From a virus, in IMG/VR virus record IMGVR_UViG_3300009155_000169, positions 1 to 30,666 of that record: a DNA stretch of 30,666 nucleotides, one strand, 5' to 3'. The translations under genes and the position numbers were made by a program. Positions 27,701 through 30,666 of the stretch are shown here, in pieces; within the stretch, counting starts at the first letter, position 1; every line of letters begins with the position of its first letter. The notes under the pieces were generated by a model. That model did not search any database, was not told the origin of the DNA, and worked only from the letters and a program-made list of their open reading frames with translations.

Positions 27701-28843
27701 CGTGGTGCATCCCCCAGCATTCACATGGCAAATGCGCTGATTCCGTTCTTCAACTCGCAGATTCAGGGTTTGAACGTGCTGTACAAGGCGCTGACAGGCA
27801 AGCTGCCATTCGACAAACGGCTGAAGATTCAGGAGAAGTTGATCACTAACGGTGCGCTTATGTTTGGTGCGTCCTTGGCGTACGCTGCCATGATGCAGGA
27901 TGACGAGGCTTACAAGAACGCCACGCCAGAGCAGAAGTACGGGAACTGGTTTATACGCATTCCCGGTATTGACGAGCCCATCAAGGCCCCAATTCCATTT
28001 GAGGTGGGCTACTTGTTCAAGGCGTTGCCCGAAGCAATATACAACTCGCTGGCAAATGAGAACGGAGCAGAAGAGGCGTTCAAGGCGCTCAACGCTATCA
28101 TTTTGCAGACGCTTCCGGGCGGGACGAGTATGGCGACTGTGCAGTACAAAGGCGTCAACATACCAATCACACCGCCTATCCCACAAGCGCTCAAGCCCGG
28201 GATTGAAGCGGCACTTGGCAAGTCGTTCTACACCCGGCAAGACATTCTTTCTAGGCGTGAGCAGGCGGTGCTTCCTGAACAGCAGTTCCGCGAGAGCAGC
28301 AGCGAGATCAGCAAGATGATGGGCTCCGGGCTCGGGCTGTCCCCAATCAAGATTGAGGCGCTGGTAAGCGGCTACACCGGCACGATGGGTCTGGCACTCA
28401 TGCAGGTGCTCAGTATGGGTGTGCCTACCGGGGAGTCGCCAGAGAAGACCACGAAGCGCCTGTCGGATATGCCGGTGATCGGCAGTTCGTTCCAGCCCAA
28501 CGATGCTGGCGGCATCATCAACGCTGTGTATGAGCGCATGAACGATGTCAAGAAAGTCAAGACCACCGTAGACCGCATGCTGTCTGAGGGGCGTGTTGCG
28601 GAAGCCAAGGAATTGGTAAGCCAGCGTAGCGAAGAGTTTGCGCAGGCTGGTGTGGCGGACTACTTCACATCGAACATGCAGCAGATCACCAAGTACGAGA
28701 ACGCCATCCGGGCATCGAACCTGACCGGCGATGAGAAGCAGGCCAAGCTGGCCGAGATGCGCCAGCTAAAGATTCGCCTTGCGGAGACGGTGCGCCAAGC
28801 AACAGACGCAGCTAAGAACGTCGATAAAACCACACGCCCGTAA
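21707..28843 (+). CDS. Giant polyvalent-type ejection protein with HEAAH metalloprotease motif (2378 aa)
   Basis: I choose the ATG at 21707 because AGGTG (21696-21700) is at ribosome-site distance; a GTG at 21698 would use those same bases. Domains: residues 1-30 'VLTALRNADAAGNVEDARQL'; about 130-170 Gly-rich hydrophobic segment; 420-545 Pro/Val/Glu linker; 590-1230 charged coiled coils; about 1290-1430 a zinc-protease region with His1364-Glu-Ala-Ala-His1368 and HEFVAEG (His1417, Glu1418, Glu1422); about 1440-1490 'LWQRFKDGLLRLIGV'; 1848-2140 a conserved region ('SPTYAARQLFRDSLAASLLS', 'NFNKRGASPSIHMANALIPF') resembling large-polyvalent-protein domain LPD38; then helices. It occupies the place of T7 gp16, so delivery into the cell with the DNA is inferred. 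Confidence 0.78.
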   Translation: MELEQVLTALRNADAAGNVEDARQLARIAQQLMAAQPPEEAPKPKTGIGAAIGKGVESLISSGRTALGAATGDAEAAARAGLERGEAMGKKYADQVSLQKVKDAYNKDGVLSAAGEALSQIPAALAEQAPNLAAMAGSARLGATAGSVLGPVGATVGGIGGALLPSLIQQFSGNVERQAQEGVPVNAGRALAAAVPQAGLDVAGSLIPFGGRLVQKLTGIPMGALLGRSAEGAAKLADERLLTVLAKGVGVGALAEIPTEITQQMLERAQAGLSLSSPDALREYGETAYQVGLLAPLGAVGRLSERGGARAQVEQKAQEEATKAAEVQQQQAAVAAQQKATDDADPNYAEKLRKDYVAANVEMQRLNDAVRALSAAKDPLSVADAKDARVARDAYAKETMQPLVNEIRRVRQLHPGVDFRPPAAVAPAVAAAEPTVAPVEPMAVQPAVAEPVVTTTPMPEATTAPLPKAQTVEGTVSAPVDEVTPPVPAVPPEVAETEVEPVKKPRAKKAVAEAPVVKAPVVKAPVVEAPVVEAPVVEDTTVEPTEPKTLEQAFATTQKPKEIPVGSQYMIPGAAQLNRTRAVQTQELTQEIRTELTQLSKNLTVARQEGRKGDALEIIARMRYLQDQGRAASVRPVWEGAAGTKESETIEKQPAERTSPRALQQDIERAQALPNLSDTNAKLLDKLQQNLPALLQYKAPTTGRIPGLETVPAVPEAARGAGDTRVRIVDFLDSLRQGLPAETEARNLQQQLAQIERQAQQEVSPRELQGMLAKVSKPKSSATATRDVYAAPLAERTQASYRKFKAPEKAALDNTAELSRNERGLLRLVGENQAAIMADPAARMTVARWLSSDVGQGIGDATQDLRKYFGVAEKAAPAAQEDMFPAEREQEVRREETRGMYEDLFSEQKPTVAETRAEKQKESSKERKLTGDLSALPGKQISFERRRAMLAAIDEAPLKRQAFEDAINDANLSQEERDVARTQLTTYLVKLRKRAENKDASYATAYRLRGEESQKTQDLKKKLEAPGLTDAKRKGLQTRFRKAQDQLNKRDEQLARLRGVEIEAVETPEQRSQTLDTLFRETYGQAVSEEQQVELNKTKGRALGAVARKEVFPATVFYSGEEGGVKETEKRTYTRPDMRLTETRGVKQRDVQISKAEMESSNKLQQQKKEAFDARAQEQQLFEIAQKKVEDLSAKLTNIKERVAAVGRLDPRTRKQTLVDSLNVEQTRITAELSAAKTDAAQAAPKTGTISQKSEGEIYGGEFEGKMRGTSGPNDTPLSAKNVDLLGGNKLAAVLTNISEKSSNHVARRIAGKLAAVVEVNGVNVKLVEVTAQDSPDAPGSTSRDGNRVRINENTGLSEETVVHEAAHAATMFELDKADDKLTPNQRKAKDELNRMRDSVLADKDFDNKVIKDGDIHEFVAEGLASRAVQTYMRGKQWEGRSLWQRFKDGLLRLIGVNTPAKGPMLDRFLDLAENFIAAKAENAPSVEKTKLRSVGSLLSPKDVKYANPGLAAAGVIGDTFIAKERGVIDRVRAASGGWLGAETQFVDRFAPLERVSKGMEALKGSQMMYYLRMYDQRMNFTAQSVANGAIQRVAKQRKDGRTEYVVESVDGANIQQVVDILKKAPAGSPDAANRLFTMYLAGIRAKNKGFQTLHFGDALTEAQLDSAMANIRATPGLEENFKQARDVYNEYNRNMVGFLEQSGAISKAHAARLTKENDYIPFYREQNGVALLTIGGETPIRVGSIAEQPYLHELVGGDRPILDFLTSSVQNTALITDMGLRNLATKNSMNELEDMGLAQIRRGPGTADPKVVRFKIDGDDYHAIVDTDKAGVPADLLVKGMQGIPTQFNVLVRALGFPATLLRRAVTLSPTYAARQLFRDSLAASLLSGADFVPVLGALKEINIFGKPSAAKSTLEKRGITGGQIFAGGSSSEAMTKILNDMMSGKGNLGQLISKAEALNMEADAATRRAQYNSYIKQGLSEMEATLMSLESMNFNKRGASPSIHMANALIPFFNSQIQGLNVLYKALTGKLPFDKRLKIQEKLITNGALMFGASLAYAAMMQDDEAYKNATPEQKYGNWFIRIPGIDEPIKAPIPFEVGYLFKALPEAIYNSLANENGAEEAFKALNAIILQTLPGGTSMATVQYKGVNIPITPPIPQALKPGIEAALGKSFYTRQDILSRREQAVLPEQQFRESSSEISKMMGSGLGLSPIKIEALVSGYTGTMGLALMQVLSMGVPTGESPEKTTKRLSDMPVIGSSFQPNDAGGIINAVYERMNDVKKVKTTVDRMLSEGRVAEAKELVSQRSEEFAQAGVADYFTSNMQQITKYENAIRASNLTGDEKQAKLAEMRQLKIRLAETVRQATDAAKNVDKTTRP
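23246..23320 (+). repeat. Five 15-bp tandem repeats
   Basis: Units GCTCCGGTAGTTRAA at 23246, 23261, 23276, 23291 and 23306 are identical except for one position (A in the first two, G in the last three). They encode A-P-V-V-K twice and A-P-V-V-E three times. Near-perfect identity suggests recent expansion. Confidence 0.95.
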
Positions 28844-28852
28844 ACCCATTGC

Positions 28853-28878
28853 GGATGCCCGTAACACCACGGGCATCC
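28853..28878. terminator. Perfect 10-bp hairpin after the giant gene
   Basis: GGATGCCCGT (28853-28862), loop AACACC (28863-28868), ACGGGCATCC (28869-28878). It lies ten bases after the stop of the rightward operon. There is no clean T-tract right after it on the + strand, so termination may be factor-assisted or the hairpin may protect RNA ends. Confidence 0.6.
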
Positions 28879-28936
28879 AGCATGCGGAGGGAGAGCGCTT
28901 TCTTTAACCCCTCCTCCCTTACCGCCTCAATATCAA

Positions 28937-28960
28937 GGCAGGGGATGAAAAACCCCTGCC
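28937..28960. terminator. Second 8-bp GC-rich hairpin at convergent junction
   Basis: GGCAGGGG (28937-28944), loop ATGAAAAA, CCCCTGCC (28953-28960). It lies six bases after the stop of the leftward gene (28966), so it is placed to end the minus-strand transcript. Between the two hairpins, 28886-28918 has a weaker purine/pyrimidine pairing (GGAGGG with CCCTCC). No gene is visible in 28844-28965. Confidence 0.55.
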
Positions 28961-28965
28961 CCCGT

Positions 28966-30666
28966 TCAATCAGTCGCCACGGATAGCGAATCACCAATGG
29001 CATCATCGACCTCCCCTATTCGGCGGCTTATCTTCATCACGTTAACCCGCATCTGTGGCCCCTTGGTGCGTGCCATCATGTCCTTCTTTATAAACTCCAC
29101 CCGGCACATGCCCGACAACTGGCGTTTGAATTCGGCATACCCAAAGCTCATGGATGAGCAGTACGCCTTGAGCAGTTGCTCTTCAATGAAGTAGTCGATG
29201 TACCCCTCGGTGACGCCGTGTTCGATGCGCCCTGCCACGTTAGATCGGGTGAGTTCGCGCCAGTTGATCTTCTGGTCATCCTCCAATCCAAGCGTTGCCA
29301 TGTAGCCCCCGACCACCTCGTGGATCACGATGAAGTTGCCGTATGACTCGCGGGTGTAGGCGTTCAGCACATCCTCTGCGGTCTTTGCGCTGTGCTTCAT
29401 GTTTGCCCTCATGCCTTCTACAACGGTCTTGAGGTGGGCGATGATGTGGGCCATAGGCAAGTCGATGATGTTCGCGTGCTTGCTGCCCATGACAAGCCCA
29501 GCGGTTACCAGCGCACCGACACCTGCCATCCAGAAGCGCTCATCGTTGGTGGCTTTGAATTCCACGTACATGCGTCTGACGCTGCCAGACACCAGTTCCG
29601 GGAAGGCATCAAAGTTTTTAGCCAAGTAGTCAGACAGCACGTAGCCAGCCACGCCGTAGTTCTCTTGCAGAGACTTGATGACCTCGATCTCATGCGGTTC
29701 CCATTTCAGTTTCTCGTTCTGCACAAACTCCAGCAGCCGCCGCAGTTCTCCCTCAGAGGCATGTTTGCGTCCACCTGTCAGGTAGTCCACGGCGTTGGTG
29801 TTGGAGGACATCAAGCAGGTTGTCATCCATGTGGACAGGTTCAAACGCTCCTTGTTGGCCCCGGACTCCATACGCTCCTTGCCGCGCCCCTCAGTCATAT
29901 CCAACAGAAACGCTGGGAACCATTCGAAGTCTGCCCGGTTCTTGCTGGTGATCTCATCCGTGATGAGCGGTAGGCTGTTGAGCAGACCTAGACGCTGCTG
30001 CATGGCAACTGGAGAAGTGCCCTTGCCTGTGCGGTAGTGGGTGGGGTGGCCCCAGATGGATGCTGCCGCTTCCAGCGCCAGTGACTTGCCTGTGCCTGAG
30101 TCTGTGGAAGCACAGTGGTACGTCAGCCCGTAGATGCCTGTGAAGCGCATGAAGGGGGCGCTGGCTCCTGCCAGCATGATGGCGAGGTGCGAGTACATCC
30201 TGCGGTTGATGAGCATCTGTATGAACTTGCGCCAGTTGTCCAGTGTGCCTTTGGGTTCGGTGTTGACCGTCAGATTCTCCAGCCCCGGCATGGGCACACA
30301 GACAGGCGCTGCGTCCTTGGTAAAAATACGGCCAGCAAACACATACGAGTTGTCTGGTTGCCATCCGTAGCTGTCGGGTACTTTGACCGCTACCTTGGTG
30401 GTGCTGGATTGCTCTACGCAGGCGCGAACGTAATCCGCAAGGTTCTTGTCGTTGTTTGCTCCAAACGAGGAGATTATGTTTTGTTGGGCTAGTGATTTCA
30501 CAGTTTCATCCTTACTTACAATCGCCTTCATGGGCATGGTTACATCGGTAGCGGCTTCGGGACGAAGCGCCATTAAGTGCACCGTATGTTCAGCGTTGTG
30601 GTTGAGTATGTCTACCACGAACATGTCGTACGGCAATATCATTATTTGCTTCTTTGATTTAACACC
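28966..30666 (-). CDS. DUF927-type phage helicase/ATPase, 5' end probably cut by the window edge
   Basis: An ATG at 30642 gives 558 residues, but the frame stays open to base 30666 (eight more codons without a stop), so the true start may lie outside. Numbering from that ATG, residues 1-110 resemble the DUF927 lead region (ILNHNAEHTVHLMALRP, MPMKAIVSKDETVK). Walker A is STDSGTGKS (179-187), Walker B is LPLITDE (224-230), and MSSNTN further on fits sensor 1. The rest is the helical C-terminal half of the ATPase. This would act in phage replication, probably fused to or partnering with a primase upstream. It is the only leftward gene and faces the structural operon. Family call is by pattern. 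Confidence 0.85.
   Translation of the reverse strand, partial: GVKSKKQIMILPYDMFVVDILNHNAEHTVHLMALRPEAATDVTMPMKAIVSKDETVKSLAQQNIISSFGANNDKNLADYVRACVEQSSTTKVAVKVPDSYGWQPDNSYVFAGRIFTKDAAPVCVPMPGLENLTVNTEPKGTLDNWRKFIQMLINRRMYSHLAIMLAGASAPFMRFTGIYGLTYHCASTDSGTGKSLALEAAASIWGHPTHYRTGKGTSPVAMQQRLGLLNSLPLITDEITSKNRADFEWFPAFLLDMTEGRGKERMESGANKERLNLSTWMTTCLMSSNTNAVDYLTGGRKHASEGELRRLLEFVQNEKLKWEPHEIEVIKSLQENYGVAGYVLSDYLAKNFDAFPELVSGSVRRMYVEFKATNDERFWMAGVGALVTAGLVMGSKHANIIDLPMAHIIAHLKTVVEGMRANMKHSAKTAEDVLNAYTRESYGNFIVIHEVVGGYMATLGLEDDQKINWRELTRSNVAGRIEHGVTEGYIDYFIEEQLLKAYCSSMSFGYAEFKRQLSGMCRVEFIKKDMMARTKGPQMRVNVMKISRRIGEVDDAIGDSLSVATD

Noticed and set aside
29392-29973. 193-codon + strand frame opposite the DUF927-like gene
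   Set aside because: The minus strand encodes recognisable Walker motifs; the + strand product is His/Val/Leu-rich with no motif.

Overview
The window is a 30.7 kb piece of a tailed-phage genome and is almost entirely coding. I read it as a podovirus-like virion, tail, lysis and ejection module from a phage of a Gram-negative host. The grounds are two short-tail adaptor-type proteins, a nozzle-like protein, a tail fibre with an endosialidase-type C-terminal chaperone, a GH24 endolysin beside several small membrane proteins, and a set of giant glutamine/alanine/glycine-rich proteins, one with a lytic transglycosylase fold and one with a zinc-protease motif. No integrase, repressor, tRNA, CRISPR array or insertion sequence was seen. 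The host cannot be named from the sequence alone. Terminase, portal and major capsid genes are not present and probably lie to the left of base 1.

Layout, left to right (all + strand until 28.8 kb): (1) 80-2987 holds two small Ala/Thr/Gly-rich beta proteins (probable head decoration or structural proteins) and a run of small, very basic Lys/Gly-rich proteins of unknown function. (2) 2987-6363 holds adaptor 1, a zinc-ribbon protein, two more small basic proteins, adaptor 2 and two small structural proteins. (3) 6365-9791 holds a protein made of fourteen 20-residue repeats and then the S74-chaperone tail fibre. (4) 9788-10721 holds five tiny overlapping genes. (5) 10731-12229 is a lysis cassette of four membrane proteins and a T4-type lysozyme. 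(6) 12238-14651 holds the nozzle and a small tail protein. (7) 14648-28843 holds four large proteins of 1132, 373, 836 and 2378 residues, which by order and content look like ejected internal virion proteins (the role of T7 gp14-gp16). (8) 28844-28965 is a convergent intergenic region with two perfect hairpins. (9) 28966 to the right edge, on the minus strand, is a DUF927-type helicase/ATPase whose 5' end is probably cut by the window.

Most gene junctions overlap as ATGA, TTGA or TAATG, so this is probably one long translationally coupled transcript. Three features stand out beyond ordinary annotation. A short glycine-pair motif (GG, six or so residues, GG, often with Tyr/Phe-Ala-x-Gly-Gly) recurs in many otherwise unrelated proteins of the module. 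The repeat protein has an exact 60-nt period whose codons are scrambled. The 2.4 kDa-residue-scale ejection protein combines coiled coils, a HEAAH metalloprotease motif and a C-terminal domain resembling those of large polyvalent phage proteins.
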